A model generated the notes under the pieces. It was not told where the DNA came from. It saw only the letters and a program-made list of their open reading frames with translations, and searched no databases. A program made the translations under genes and the position numbers. This document shows, in pieces, positions 51,049-59,976 of a stretch of DNA of 64,000 nt. This DNA is from Halopolyspora algeriensis (lineage in GTDB: Bacteria > Actinomycetota > Actinomycetes > Mycobacteriales > Pseudonocardiaceae): positions 124,001 through 188,000 of the forward strand of contig NZ_QPJC01000008.1 of NCBI RefSeq assembly GCF_003337235.1, written 5' to 3'. Every line of letters starts with the position of its first letter. The first letter of the stretch is position 1.

Positions 51049-53373
51049 TTACCGGGGAATGTCGGCGATGATGTGTTCCGGTGCGACCGGGGTGTGGGTC
51101 AGCGCCTTGCCGGTGGCCGCGCGGATCGCGGCGACGACGGCGGGGGTCGACGAAATCGTCGGCGGTTCCCCGACGCCACGCACACCGTAGGGCGAGTTCG
51201 GGTCGGCGCGTTCGATGACGTCGATGTTCATCGGCGGCATGTCCAGGATCGTGGGGATGAGGTAGTCGGTGAACGACGCGTTGCGGATGGTGCCGCCGTC
51301 GACCCGGATCTCCTCCATCACCGCAAGCCCCAGTCCCTGCGCGGAACCGCCCTGGATCTGACCGATGACGGCTTCGGGGTTCATCGCCTTGCCGACGTCC
51401 TGGGAACAGTCGAGCTGAACCACCTTGACCAGGCCGAGTTCGGTGTCCACGTCGACCACCGCCCGGTGCGCGGAGAAGGCGTGCTGGACCTGCGCGCGCT
51501 CACTGGTGCCGAGTTCCTCGTCCAGCGGGTAGGTCTCGCGGTGGTGGTACTCGCGGGTTTCCTCGATCACGTCGTCACCGATCACGTCGGCGAGGTCGGC
51601 GAGTACCCCGGTGGCCGAGGAGACGACCTTGCCGCCGGACAACGAGAGATCTCCGATGCTCTCCCCGGAACGTGCCGCCACGCGCTGCAGCAGGACGTCC
51701 CGGACGGCTTCGCAGGCGTTGCGGACCGCGCCGCCGGTGACGTAGGTCTGCCGCGACGCCGAACTCGAACCGGCCGGGCCGACATCGGTGTCGTTGGGAT
51801 GGATGTTGACCCGCTCCACACCGAGTTCGGTACGGGCGATCTGCTGTTGCACGGTGACCAGGCCCTGACCCACCTCGGCGGCCGCGGTGTGCACCACCGC
51901 CAGCGGTTCGCCGCCGATGATCTGCAGCCGCACGCGGGCGGTGGAGTAGTCGTCGGCGCCTTCGGCGTAGCAGATGTTCTTGATGCACACCCCGTAGCCG
52001 ATGCCCCGGACGACTCCTTCGCCGTGGGTGGTGTTGGAAGCACCGCCGGGCAGATCGCGGATGTCGGCCGGTGCGGAGTCGTGCTCGGCGGGAAGGGGAA
52101 GCCGCCTGACCCGATCCAGGAGCTCGGCCACGGGAGCGGGATAGTCCAGTACCTGGCCGGTGGGGGTGGTGCCGCCCTGACTGAGGGCATTGCGGATGCG
52201 CACCTCGACCGGGTCCATGCCCAGGGCGTCGGCGAGCTTGTCCATCTGGGCCTCGTAGGCCAGCGCGGGCTGCACCGCACCCAGGCCGCGCATCGCACCG
52301 CACGGCGGGTTGTTGGTGTAGAGTCCCCAGCCCTCGATCCGGACGTTGGGCACGGCATAGGGACCGATGCCGAGAGTGGTGCCGTTGCCGACCACGACCG
52401 GTGTCTTCGACGCGTACGCACCACCGTCGAAGTACAGCGTCGCCCTGACGTAGACCAGATCCCCGTCGCGGGTGGCGCCGTGCTCGTAATACATCTTGGC
52501 CGGGTGCCGGTGCACGTGGCCGTGGAAGGACTCCTCCCGGTCGTAGACCATCTTGACCGGTTTGCCGGTGTGCAGCGCGAGCATGCTGCAGTGGACCTGG
52601 ATGGACAGGTCCTCGCGGCCACCGAACGCCCCACCGACCCCGGACATGGTCATCCGGACCTTCTCCGGGGGCAGGCCCAGGGCCTGCGCGGTCTGCTTGC
52701 GGTCGGAATGCAGGTCCTGGGTGGCCAGGTAGAGGTCGACACCGCCGTCGGGGGCGGGGACGGCCAGGCCGGCCTCGGGACCGAGGAAGGCCTGGTCCTG
52801 CATGCCGAGCGTGTACAAGCCGGAGACGACGACGTCGGCGGAGGCCTCGGGGTCGCCCTTGACGATCGGTTGGTGGCGGACCACGTTGCCGCCGGGGTGC
52901 AGTTCCGGCAGCGTCGTGTCGTGCGCGGCGAGCTCGGGGTCGGTGATCGGTTCCAGCACCTCGTAGTCGACCTCGATGCGCTCCATCGCACGCCGCGCGG
53001 TCTCCGGGTGGTCGGCGGCCACGAGCGCCACCGCCTCACCCCGGTACCGCACCACGTCCACGGCGAGCACCGGCTGGTCGACGATCTTCAGGCCGTAGAG
53101 GTTCTCGCCCGGGACATCGGAGTGGGTCAGCACCGCATACACCCCGGGGGTCGCCAGGGCGGGGCCGATGTCGATCGAACGGATCCTGGCGTAGGGGTGC
53201 GGGCTGCGCAGCGTCGCTCCCCAGAGCATGTCCTCGGCCCACAGGTCGGAGGCATAGGCGTATTCGCCGCGCACCTTCAACGCACCGTCCGGGCGTGTCG
53301 GGGACTCACCGATCCCGCCCGCGATGGAATCGTCGAGGTCCTGCGGACTGCGTGCGGGTGCATGGTCGCTCAT
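51049..53373 (-). CDS. xanthine dehydrogenase, molybdopterin-binding subunit
   Basis: Catalytic Mo subunit that hydroxylates hypoxanthine and xanthine to urate. The 774-residue protein starts with the aldehyde-oxidase/XDH a/b domain (RPDGALKVRGEYAYASDLWA). Mo-pterin motifs are SGVGGAFGGREDLSIQVH (about 246) and PPCGAMRGLGAVQPALAYE (about 355). The catalytic Glu is in YGVRGVGEPPTISSTPAVVA near 740. The ATG at 53373 follows GGAGGTG and overlaps the upstream amidohydrolase stop by one base. It partners with the separate FAD and Fe-S subunits encoded upstream. Confidence 0.9.
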   Translation of the reverse strand: MSDHAPARSPQDLDDSIAGGIGESPTRPDGALKVRGEYAYASDLWAEDMLWGATLRSPHPYARIRSIDIGPALATPGVYAVLTHSDVPGENLYGLKIVDQPVLAVDVVRYRGEAVALVAADHPETARRAMERIEVDYEVLEPITDPELAAHDTTLPELHPGGNVVRHQPIVKGDPEASADVVVSGLYTLGMQDQAFLGPEAGLAVPAPDGGVDLYLATQDLHSDRKQTAQALGLPPEKVRMTMSGVGGAFGGREDLSIQVHCSMLALHTGKPVKMVYDREESFHGHVHRHPAKMYYEHGATRDGDLVYVRATLYFDGGAYASKTPVVVGNGTTLGIGPYAVPNVRIEGWGLYTNNPPCGAMRGLGAVQPALAYEAQMDKLADALGMDPVEVRIRNALSQGGTTPTGQVLDYPAPVAELLDRVRRLPLPAEHDSAPADIRDLPGGASNTTHGEGVVRGIGYGVCIKNICYAEGADDYSTARVRLQIIGGEPLAVVHTAAAEVGQGLVTVQQQIARTELGVERVNIHPNDTDVGPAGSSSASRQTYVTGGAVRNACEAVRDVLLQRVAARSGESIGDLSLSGGKVVSSATGVLADLADVIGDDVIEETREYHHRETYPLDEELGTSERAQVQHAFSAHRAVVDVDTELGLVKVVQLDCSQDVGKAMNPEAVIGQIQGGSAQGLGLAVMEEIRVDGGTIRNASFTDYLIPTILDMPPMNIDVIERADPNSPYGVRGVGEPPTISSTPAVVAAIRAATGKALTHTPVAPEHIIADIPR

Positions 53374-54779
53374 CACGCCACCTCCTGGTCGGTGCTGCGG
53401 AACCGGGCGAGTTGCGTACTGGCCCGGCGAAGTTCGTGGGTGAGGTCGGTTTCCGAAACCGGCACGAGGCGTCCGTCGTCGACCACCGGTTCGCCGCCGC
53501 ACAGCAGGCGCTCGAGCCGGGGGAGCGGGCCGAGCACCAGCGCGGCGACCGGATCGTCGATACCCGCGTGTCCGAGCCCGTCGAGCCGCCACACCGCGAT
53601 GTCGGCGAGCTTGCCCGGTTCCAGCGAGCCGAGTTCCGCCTCGCGGCCGAGGCACCGTGCTCCCCCGCGCGTGCCCAGCCACAGTGCCTCGCGGACCCCG
53701 AGTGACTGCGGCCCGTGGTGTGCCCGGGAGGTCAGCAGTGCCTGGCGGAGTTCGTCGCCGAGGCGGCCGGACTCGTTCGAGGCCACCCCGTCGACGCCGA
53801 GGCCGACGGGGGCGCGGGCGTCCAGCAGGGGGCGCACCGGTGCGACACCGGCTCCGAGGCGGCCGTTCGAACTCGGGCAGTGCGCCAGGCCGGTACCGGT
53901 CTCGCCGAACCGCCGCACGGCCTCCTCGGACAGGTGCACGCCGTGGGCGAACCAGACGTCCGCTCCGAGCCATCCCAGCTGCTCGGCGTACTCGGCGGGG
54001 GTGCAGCCGAACTCGGCCAGGCACTGCTCGTGCTCGTCGAGGGTCTCGGCCAGGTGCGTGTGCAGGCGCACCCCGTGGGAGCGGGCGAGTTCGGCCGCCG
54101 AGCGCATCAGTTCGGTGCTGACCGTGAACGGTGAGCACGGGCCCACCGCGATGCGGATTCGCGCCTCGGGCGCCGGGTCGTGGAAACGCCCGATCGCGTC
54201 CTCGGTGCCGCTCAGTGCCGAGTCGATGTCCTCGACGACCGAGTCCGGCGGCAGGCCACCGTTGCTGCGTCCCCGGTCCATGGATCCACGCACCGCGTGC
54301 AGCCGGACACCGACGCGGTCGGCGGCGGAGACGACCGCCCCGAGCACGTCACCGCCGTTGCGGGGAAAGACGTAGTGGTGATCGGCGACGGTGGTGCACC
54401 CGGACAGCGCCGTCCAACCGAGCCCGGCCGAGGCCGCCGCGTGGGTGATCTCCTCGTCGAGCCCCGCCCATACCGGGTAGAGCGCGGTGAGCCAGTCGAA
54501 CAGCGTCGCATCGGCCGCGTATCCGCGCGTGGCCCATTGATAGAGGTGATGATGCGTGTTGACCAGGCCCGGTGTGAGCACGCAGCCGCGGCCGTCGATA
54601 CGTCGCACGGGCGCGTCCTGCGCCGGTGCCGTGCCGGGGCCGACATCCAGGATGCGGTCACCGTCGATGACCAGGTATCCCTCGGAGTGCTCGCTGCCGA
54701 TGTGCGTTCCGGCGTGTTCCGGGGCGTCGACGGTGACGACCGCCGCCCCCTCGATCACGGTGCGCGGGTGGCCGGTCAT
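53373..54779 (-). CDS. 8-oxoguanine deaminase-type amidohydrolase
   Basis: Amidohydrolase-superfamily deaminase of 468 residues. The metal-binding HxH lies in LTPGLVNTHHHLYQWATRG (about 75), close to the 8-oxoguanine deaminase sequence as I recall it. Further metal ligands are in RLHTHLAETLDEHEQC (about 234) and AHGVHLSEEAV (about 271), with the Asp in VGLGVDGVASNESG (about 324). It probably deaminates 8-oxoguanine to urate, with guanine or a related aminohydrolase substrate as alternatives. It is inserted between XDH subunit genes with overlaps on both sides, so it is made together with XDH. Confidence 0.85.
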   Translation of the reverse strand: MTGHPRTVIEGAAVVTVDAPEHAGTHIGSEHSEGYLVIDGDRILDVGPGTAPAQDAPVRRIDGRGCVLTPGLVNTHHHLYQWATRGYAADATLFDWLTALYPVWAGLDEEITHAAASAGLGWTALSGCTTVADHHYVFPRNGGDVLGAVVSAADRVGVRLHAVRGSMDRGRSNGGLPPDSVVEDIDSALSGTEDAIGRFHDPAPEARIRIAVGPCSPFTVSTELMRSAAELARSHGVRLHTHLAETLDEHEQCLAEFGCTPAEYAEQLGWLGADVWFAHGVHLSEEAVRRFGETGTGLAHCPSSNGRLGAGVAPVRPLLDARAPVGLGVDGVASNESGRLGDELRQALLTSRAHHGPQSLGVREALWLGTRGGARCLGREAELGSLEPGKLADIAVWRLDGLGHAGIDDPVAALVLGPLPRLERLLCGGEPVVDDGRLVPVSETDLTHELRRASTQLARFRSTDQEVA

Positions 54780-55276
54780 GCGTCCGTCTTTCCCGATCGG
54801 GAGGCCTCGGACGAGGCCCGGCGGTCCGCGGCCAGGCGCACCGCGTCCATGATCTTCTCGTAGCCGGTGCAGCGGCACAGGTTGCCCGCCAGCGACTCGC
54901 GGATCTCGGCATCGGACGGGTGGGGGACGCGGTTGACGAGGTCGTCGGTGGCCACCAGCAGCCCGGGGGTGCAGAACCCGCACTGCACGGCACCGGCCTC
55001 CACGAAGGATTCCTGCACGGCACCGAGCCCGTCACCCTCGGCGAGCCCCTCCACGGTGCCGACCTCACGCCCGGCGGCCTGGCCGGCCGCCACGAGACAG
55101 GCGCAGGCGGGAACACCGTCCAGGTAGACGGTGCACGAACCGCACTCACCCTGTTCGCAGGCGTTTTTGGAGCCCGGTAGGCCGAGCCGCTCGCGCAGGA
55201 CGTAGAGCAGGCTCTCGCCTTCCCAGACGTCGTCGGCCTCGCACTGCCTGCCGTTGACGGTGAAACTCAGGCGCAT
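54776..55276 (-). CDS. xanthine dehydrogenase, 2Fe-2S subunit
   Basis: Electron-transfer subunit, 166 residues with two [2Fe-2S] domains. The plant-ferredoxin-type ligands are CEQGECGSCTVYLDG (Cys40, 45, 48 and a later Cys). The helical domain ligands are CGFCTPGLL and GNLCRCTGYEKIMDAV. The tail ASSEASRSGKTDA is variable. The start overlaps the FAD subunit gene by 10 bases, and the stop overlaps the amidohydrolase start by 4. Confidence 0.93.
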   Translation of the reverse strand: MRLSFTVNGRQCEADDVWEGESLLYVLRERLGLPGSKNACEQGECGSCTVYLDGVPACACLVAAGQAAGREVGTVEGLAEGDGLGAVQESFVEAGAVQCGFCTPGLLVATDDLVNRVPHPSDAEIRESLAGNLCRCTGYEKIMDAVRLAADRRASSEASRSGKTDA

Positions 55277-56163
55277 TCCGGCCTCCCGGTGCTCGACGGG
55301 TGATTGCGGTATTCGTCCCAGACCCAGCCCAGGGTTCGGCGAGCCATGACGCCCAGCGCGTGGGTGCGGTAGTCGGCTGTGCTGCGGACATCGTCGATCG
55401 GCGAGGCCGCCCGGGCGACGAGGTCACCGAATTGCCGGACGACCGAGTCGTCCAGCGGCCGGGGCGAGTCCCACTGGCCGGAGTCGGCCAGCTCGCCGGA
55501 CAGGAACTCCTCGGCCTCGATGGCGCGCAGCGGTGTGGGCGCGGCCGATCCCAGACCGGTGCCCACGCGCTGCCGTTCGGGATGCAGCGCGATCGCGAAC
55601 GTGCACACCGCGATGACCATGGCATTGCGCGTACCGATCTTGGAGAACTGTTGCGCACCGGTCGCCGGTGCGATGTGCACGGCCGAGATCAGCTCGTCGG
55701 AGGCCAGCGCATGGCGCTTGACGCCGGTGAAGAACTCCTCCACCGGCAGCAGGCGCGTTCCGCGTACCGACTCCACCTCGACCTCGGCGCCGGAGGCGAG
55801 CAGTGGTGGATGCCCGTCGCCGGCCGGTGATGCCGAGGCGAGGTTTCCCCCGAGCGTGCCCCGGTTGCGGATCTGGGGGGACCCCACGGTCCGCGCGGCT
55901 ATGGCCAGGCCGGGCAGCCGGTCACCGAGCTCGTCGATCAGGCGTGTGTAGGGCAGCCCTGCCCCGATCCGCAGCTTGCCCCCGTGTTCGGACCAGCTTG
56001 CCAGTTCGTCGATGCCGGTCAGGTCCAGCAGGCTCGTGGGGCGCCGGTGATCGAAATTGATTTCGACCATGACGTCGGTGCCGCCCGCGATCGGGGTCGC
56101 GTCGGGGTGGTGGGCCTTGGCCTCGAGTGCATCTCGCCAGGACGTCGGACGGAGGAAATCCAC
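55267..56163 (-). CDS. xanthine dehydrogenase, FAD-binding subunit
   Basis: FAD subunit passing electrons from the Fe-S clusters to the final acceptor. The 298-residue protein has the CO-dehydrogenase-type FAD motifs ATPIAGGTDVMVEINFD (about 22) and IRNRGTLGGNLASASPAGDG (about 98), then the medium-subunit C-terminal domain (QQFSKIGTRNAMVIAVCTFA). The GTG at 56163 stands 6 bases from GGAGA. It is the first gene of the leftward purine cluster and is divergent from pucR. Confidence 0.92.
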   Translation of the reverse strand: MDFLRPTSWRDALEAKAHHPDATPIAGGTDVMVEINFDHRRPTSLLDLTGIDELASWSEHGGKLRIGAGLPYTRLIDELGDRLPGLAIAARTVGSPQIRNRGTLGGNLASASPAGDGHPPLLASGAEVEVESVRGTRLLPVEEFFTGVKRHALASDELISAVHIAPATGAQQFSKIGTRNAMVIAVCTFAIALHPERQRVGTGLGSAAPTPLRAIEAEEFLSGELADSGQWDSPRPLDDSVVRQFGDLVARAASPIDDVRSTADYRTHALGVMARRTLGWVWDEYRNHPSSTGRPECA

Positions 56164-56283
56164 ATCATTCTCCAGACAGCGCAGAGCCGGTCACGGATGT
56201 GAGTCAGTACACAGGCACCGGGGCAGGATTGACTAGCGGTGAAACCCATGAAGCAGGCCGGTTCCGCACGGCACGCATTGGTA

Positions 56284-56297
56284 TCTTTCTACAAAGA
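56284..56297. promoter_or_regulatory. palindrome in the pucR-xdh divergent region
   Basis: TCTTT, a 4-base spacer and AAAGA form an inverted repeat in the 262 bases between the divergent XDH and pucR starts. It follows GCATTGGTA, an AT-rich interruption of GC-rich DNA. It may be a regulator site or part of a promoter; the link to PucR is inferred from position only. Confidence 0.35.
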
Positions 56298-56425
56298 CCT
56301 CGCTCACGCTGGCGGTGCCTGCGGGAGGGTGGACGGTTTCGAGGGAAACCGCACCCCTTCCGGCCGATCGGAGACGCTCCCGCACGATCCGCCTGCGTGG
56401 CTACTCGGTGCTGTACGGTGCGCGG

Positions 56426-57952
56426 ATGCTGCTACGTGATCTCCTGGACGATCCGGGGCTCGGGCTGACCCTCCTGGCCGGCCGGGAGCAGATGGACCGG
56501 CCTGTCCGCGGGATCTACATCACCGACCTCATCGACCCCAGGCGGTACCTGCACGGCGGGGAGCTGGTGCTCAGCGGGTTGGTGTGGCACACCGGTCCCG
56601 CCGATTCGGAGCGGTTCGCCGCTGCACTGGCCGACGCGGGGGTGGCCGCGCTGGTCGCGGGCACGGCCCGCCTCGGCAGCGCTCCTCCCGACCTGGTCGA
56701 GGCGTGTGCCCGGCACCGGGTGCCGATGCTCGAAGTACCCGTGTCGGTCAGTTTCAACACGCTGTCCGAGCGTGTGTGGCGCGCAGGCAATCCGATGTCC
56801 CCATCGAGGCGCGAGCTGGTCGACGCGGTGGCCGCGGGGGCGGATCTGGAACAGGTACTCGCGATGGCCGCCACGGAACTGGGGACCGACTGCTGGGTGT
56901 TGTCGGCCGCAGGGGCGGTGGTCGGCGGGCGCGGTGAACTGCCCGAGAAGTCCCGGAGCGCTCTCGTCCGCGAATTCCTCGCTTCCGGAGCTCTGCCCGG
57001 AACGGTTCGCCCCGCCGCAGGTGCCTCCGGCACCTCGTTCGTGCTGTGGCCGATCGGCTCCGACGCCGAGTCGCGCCTCGCCCGGTGGTTCGCCGTACTG
57101 CTGGATGCGCAGCAGTACCGAAGCACCGATCGAGAGGCGGTCGCCGCCGACCTCGCCACGGCGGTCGCCCTGCTGCGATCGAGGAAGCAAGAGGGGCGTC
57201 AAGCCGCGAGCCGCTCGGTACAGGCGGCGCTGCACCGCTTGCTCGAGGGCTCGGCGAGTTCTTCGGAGTTCGCGGCTCGCCTCGATGCGGCAGGCCTTCC
57301 GGTGGGTGAGCCGCTGCGCGTGGTGGCACTCGACGTGGACGGGTACGGCGAACTGGCGACGACCCTCCTGAGGGAGATCGCTGCCGCCACCGGAGTCGCA
57401 TCGGTGACCGCCCCGTTGGATCACGGGGCACTCGCGGTGTTCGCCGGCGACCGCTGCGGACTCGCGGGGCTCGATCGGAGCCTGCACCGCACGATGGAGG
57501 ACCTCGAATACGGCACGGGAGAGCTGCGGCTGACGATGGGCGTCAGTGACATCAGCGAGGCCGTCGGGTTGCGTGGCGCCATCGAGGAAGCCCGCCATGC
57601 CCGGAATCTGGCCGCGCACCGGTCGAGCCGGTGCGGCATCGCCGCCGCCGCCGAACTCGCCACGCACCAGGTGCTGCTGGCGTCGGCAACCGACGATCTC
57701 CGCCGTTCCTACCGGCAGCGTGTCCTGTCGAGACTCCTCGCCTACGACGAGACACATCACTCGGACCTGGTGCTGACGCTGCGGACGTTTCTGGAATGCT
57801 CGGGCTCTTGGTCGCGTTGTGCCAAACGCCTGCATGTTCACGTCAACACACTGCGATATCGCATCAGGCGGGTCGAGGAGATCACCGGCCGCGACTTGGG
57901 TGATTTCACCACCCGCGTGGATTTCTACCTCGCGCTACAACTGCATACGTGA
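56426..57952 (+). CDS. pucR: PucR family transcriptional regulator of purine catabolism
   Basis: Regulator of 508 residues. The N-terminal PucR domain (LLRDLLDDPGLGLTLLAGRE, then RPVRGIYITDLIDPRRYLHG and GGELVLSGLVWH) is the ligand-sensing part, and a GGDEF-like central domain follows. The C-terminal PucR-type helix-turn-helix reads ECSGSWSRCAKRLHVHVNTL, then RYRIRRVEEITGRDL. Being divergent from the XDH operon, it most likely controls it. Neither ATG 56426 nor an in-frame GTG at 56408 has a ribosome site, so it may be leaderless. Confidence 0.88.
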   Translation: MLLRDLLDDPGLGLTLLAGREQMDRPVRGIYITDLIDPRRYLHGGELVLSGLVWHTGPADSERFAAALADAGVAALVAGTARLGSAPPDLVEACARHRVPMLEVPVSVSFNTLSERVWRAGNPMSPSRRELVDAVAAGADLEQVLAMAATELGTDCWVLSAAGAVVGGRGELPEKSRSALVREFLASGALPGTVRPAAGASGTSFVLWPIGSDAESRLARWFAVLLDAQQYRSTDREAVAADLATAVALLRSRKQEGRQAASRSVQAALHRLLEGSASSSEFAARLDAAGLPVGEPLRVVALDVDGYGELATTLLREIAAATGVASVTAPLDHGALAVFAGDRCGLAGLDRSLHRTMEDLEYGTGELRLTMGVSDISEAVGLRGAIEEARHARNLAAHRSSRCGIAAAAELATHQVLLASATDDLRRSYRQRVLSRLLAYDETHHSDLVLTLRTFLECSGSWSRCAKRLHVHVNTLRYRIRRVEEITGRDLGDFTTRVDFYLALQLHT

Positions 57953-58243
57953 GCCCGCCCTGCAGCATTCCCGGCGGCAGTCGACTCCTCCCGGCAGAGC
58001 ATCCTCCGGTCCGGTGATGCGCGCTCTCCCGGGAGCGTGGTGGTGACCTTCGTGGTGTCAGTGGTCACATCCGTGTCCGCTGTCCGGGGGAAGCGGTGCC
58101 GGTGGTTCGAAATCCACTGTCCGAAAGCGGTACTGTTCATGTCCGGCGCACGGTAGTGCCCGCGGCACGGATCTGGCGCGGACCGGCCGGAAGCCGACCT
58201 GTGTGTTGACCATTCGCACGGTTGAGGAACGGAGGTACCGGGA

Positions 58244-59482
58244 TTGACCGACCTGTCCGCCACCATCGGTGTGACGGACCGCCCGAGTGGAACCGGTGCC
58301 GCCCGGCACCTCGTATCCGAACGCCCCGCGCTCGAACGGATCAGTGACTTCCTGGCCCGGCAGACCCCCGCGACCCCGTGCCTGGTACTGGACCTCGCCA
58401 CGGTTCGTGACCGCTATGCCGGGCTGCGGTCGGCGCTTCCCGACGCCCGGATCCATTACGCGGTCAAGGCCAATCCCGAACCGCAAGTGGTGGAGGAACT
58501 GGCCGCGCTCGGTGCCTCGTTCGATGTCGCCAGCCCCGGAGAGATCGACCTGTGCCTGGCACGGGGAGCCTCGCCCGAGTCGATCTCCTACGGCAACACC
58601 ATCAAGAAACGCTCCGACATCGCGCGCGCGCACGACCGCGGTGTGCGCCTGTTCGTCACCGACAGCGAACCGGACCTGGACAACATCGCCGCGGCGGCCC
58701 CCGGTGCGCGGGTCTTCTGCCGAATCGCAGTGGACAACAAGGGGTCCCGGACCCCGTTCGGCCGTAAGTTCGGCTGCCCTCCGGAAACCGCGGTGCGGCT
58801 GTTGCACCGTGCCCGGCAACTCGGGCTGGAGCCGTACGGGGTCTCGTTCCACATCGGATCCCAGCAGCTCGATCCAGGGGCGTGGGAACACGGCATCGCC
58901 GCCGCACACGAGGTCTTCGAAGGCCTGGCCGGGTATGGCATCACGATGCGCATGGTCAACCTGGGCGGTGGCCTTCCCGCCGCTTACACGCAGCCGGTAC
59001 CTCCCCTGCGCGAGTACGCGACGCGGATCGAGGAAGCCCTGGACCGGTACTTCGGCTCCGACCGCCCGGAGCTGCTGATCGAGCCGGGCAGGCATCTCGT
59101 CGGCGACGCGGGCGTGCTCCGCGGTGAGGTCGTGCTCGCCACTCCCGAAACCGGGAGTGAGCGCCGCTGGGTCTACCTGGACATCGGCCGCTACAACGGG
59201 CTGGCCGAGACCGAGGGAGAGGCCATCACCTACCGGCTGCGGACCTCGCGGGACGGGGATCCCACCGGGCCGGTCGTGCTGGCCGGACCCACCTGCGACG
59301 GCGACGACGTGCTCTACGAGAGCACCGGTTACGAACTCCCGATGACGCTGCGCGCGGGCGACTGGGTGGATCTGCTCAGCGCCGGCGCCTATACCGCCAG
59401 TTACTCCTCGGTGGGCTTCAACGGATTCGCGCCGTTGCCCACTTATTGCCTCGACGGTGACGAGCGAACCGAGCGATCCTGA
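58244..59482 (+). CDS. ornithine decarboxylase-like PLP enzyme (fold III)
   Basis: Decarboxylates ornithine (possibly lysine) to putrescine, the first step of polyamine synthesis. The 412-residue protein has the PLP lysine in IHYAVKANPEPQVVEEL (about 75), the cofactor-phosphate site VNLGGGLPA, LLIEPGRHLVGDAG (about 280) and the catalytic Cys in AGPTCDGDDVLYE (about 350). This is the alanine-racemase fold of eukaryote-type ODCs. The TTG at 58244 has GGAGG 8 bases upstream. The next genes make AdoMet decarboxylase and spermidine synthase, which fixes the pathway. Confidence 0.87.
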   Translation: MTDLSATIGVTDRPSGTGAARHLVSERPALERISDFLARQTPATPCLVLDLATVRDRYAGLRSALPDARIHYAVKANPEPQVVEELAALGASFDVASPGEIDLCLARGASPESISYGNTIKKRSDIARAHDRGVRLFVTDSEPDLDNIAAAAPGARVFCRIAVDNKGSRTPFGRKFGCPPETAVRLLHRARQLGLEPYGVSFHIGSQQLDPGAWEHGIAAAHEVFEGLAGYGITMRMVNLGGGLPAAYTQPVPPLREYATRIEEALDRYFGSDRPELLIEPGRHLVGDAGVLRGEVVLATPETGSERRWVYLDIGRYNGLAETEGEAITYRLRTSRDGDPTGPVVLAGPTCDGDDVLYESTGYELPMTLRAGDWVDLLSAGAYTASYSSVGFNGFAPLPTYCLDGDERTERS

Positions 59483-59558
59483 CCGCCGCACTCGCGGCGG
59501 TGGGGCAGTTTGCCCGAGTTTCCCGAGTGGAATCTGCGAAATGTTGGGAGGTCGATAG

Positions 59559-59972
59559 ATGTCAATTGATGCCGGAGCCCTGCAGGCCGAAGCCGTCGGA
59601 CTGTTCGCCGGACAGCACGTCCTCGCGGAACTGGAGGGCATTGATCCGGAACTGCTCGATGACGAGCAGTTCCTGCGGGACACGCTGGACAGCGCATTGC
59701 ACCGCTCGCGGGCAACGGTGTGCCAAGTGATCGCACAGCGGTTCGAACCCCAGGGCGTCACGGTGCTGGCACTGCTGTCGGAGTCCCACGCTTCGCTGCA
59801 TACATACCCGGAAGATGGTTCGATCTTCATCGACGTGTTCACCTGTGGCAATCGGGCACAGCCGGAGCAGGCGGTGCACCTGTTGGCGGAGGCACTCAGC
59901 CCGTCCTCGGTGACCACGCAGACAATCCGGCGCGGCCGTGACCACGGCACCGAATTCGTTTCCCAGAGGTGA
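59559..59972 (+). CDS. speH: S-adenosylmethionine decarboxylase proenzyme (SpeH type)
   Basis: Pyruvoyl enzyme that makes decarboxylated AdoMet, the aminopropyl donor. The 137-residue proenzyme has the autocleavage region LLSESHASLHTYPEDGS, with cleavage expected between Glu and Ser of SESH (about 72); that Ser becomes the pyruvoyl group. FIDVFTCGNRAQPEQAVHLL carries the catalytic Cys. An N-terminal extension of about 25 residues precedes the usual fold. The ATG at 59559 follows TTGGGAGG. It ends 4 bases before speE. Confidence 0.92.
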   Translation: MSIDAGALQAEAVGLFAGQHVLAELEGIDPELLDDEQFLRDTLDSALHRSRATVCQVIAQRFEPQGVTVLALLSESHASLHTYPEDGSIFIDVFTCGNRAQPEQAVHLLAEALSPSSVTTQTIRRGRDHGTEFVSQR

Positions 59973-59976
59973 CGTG

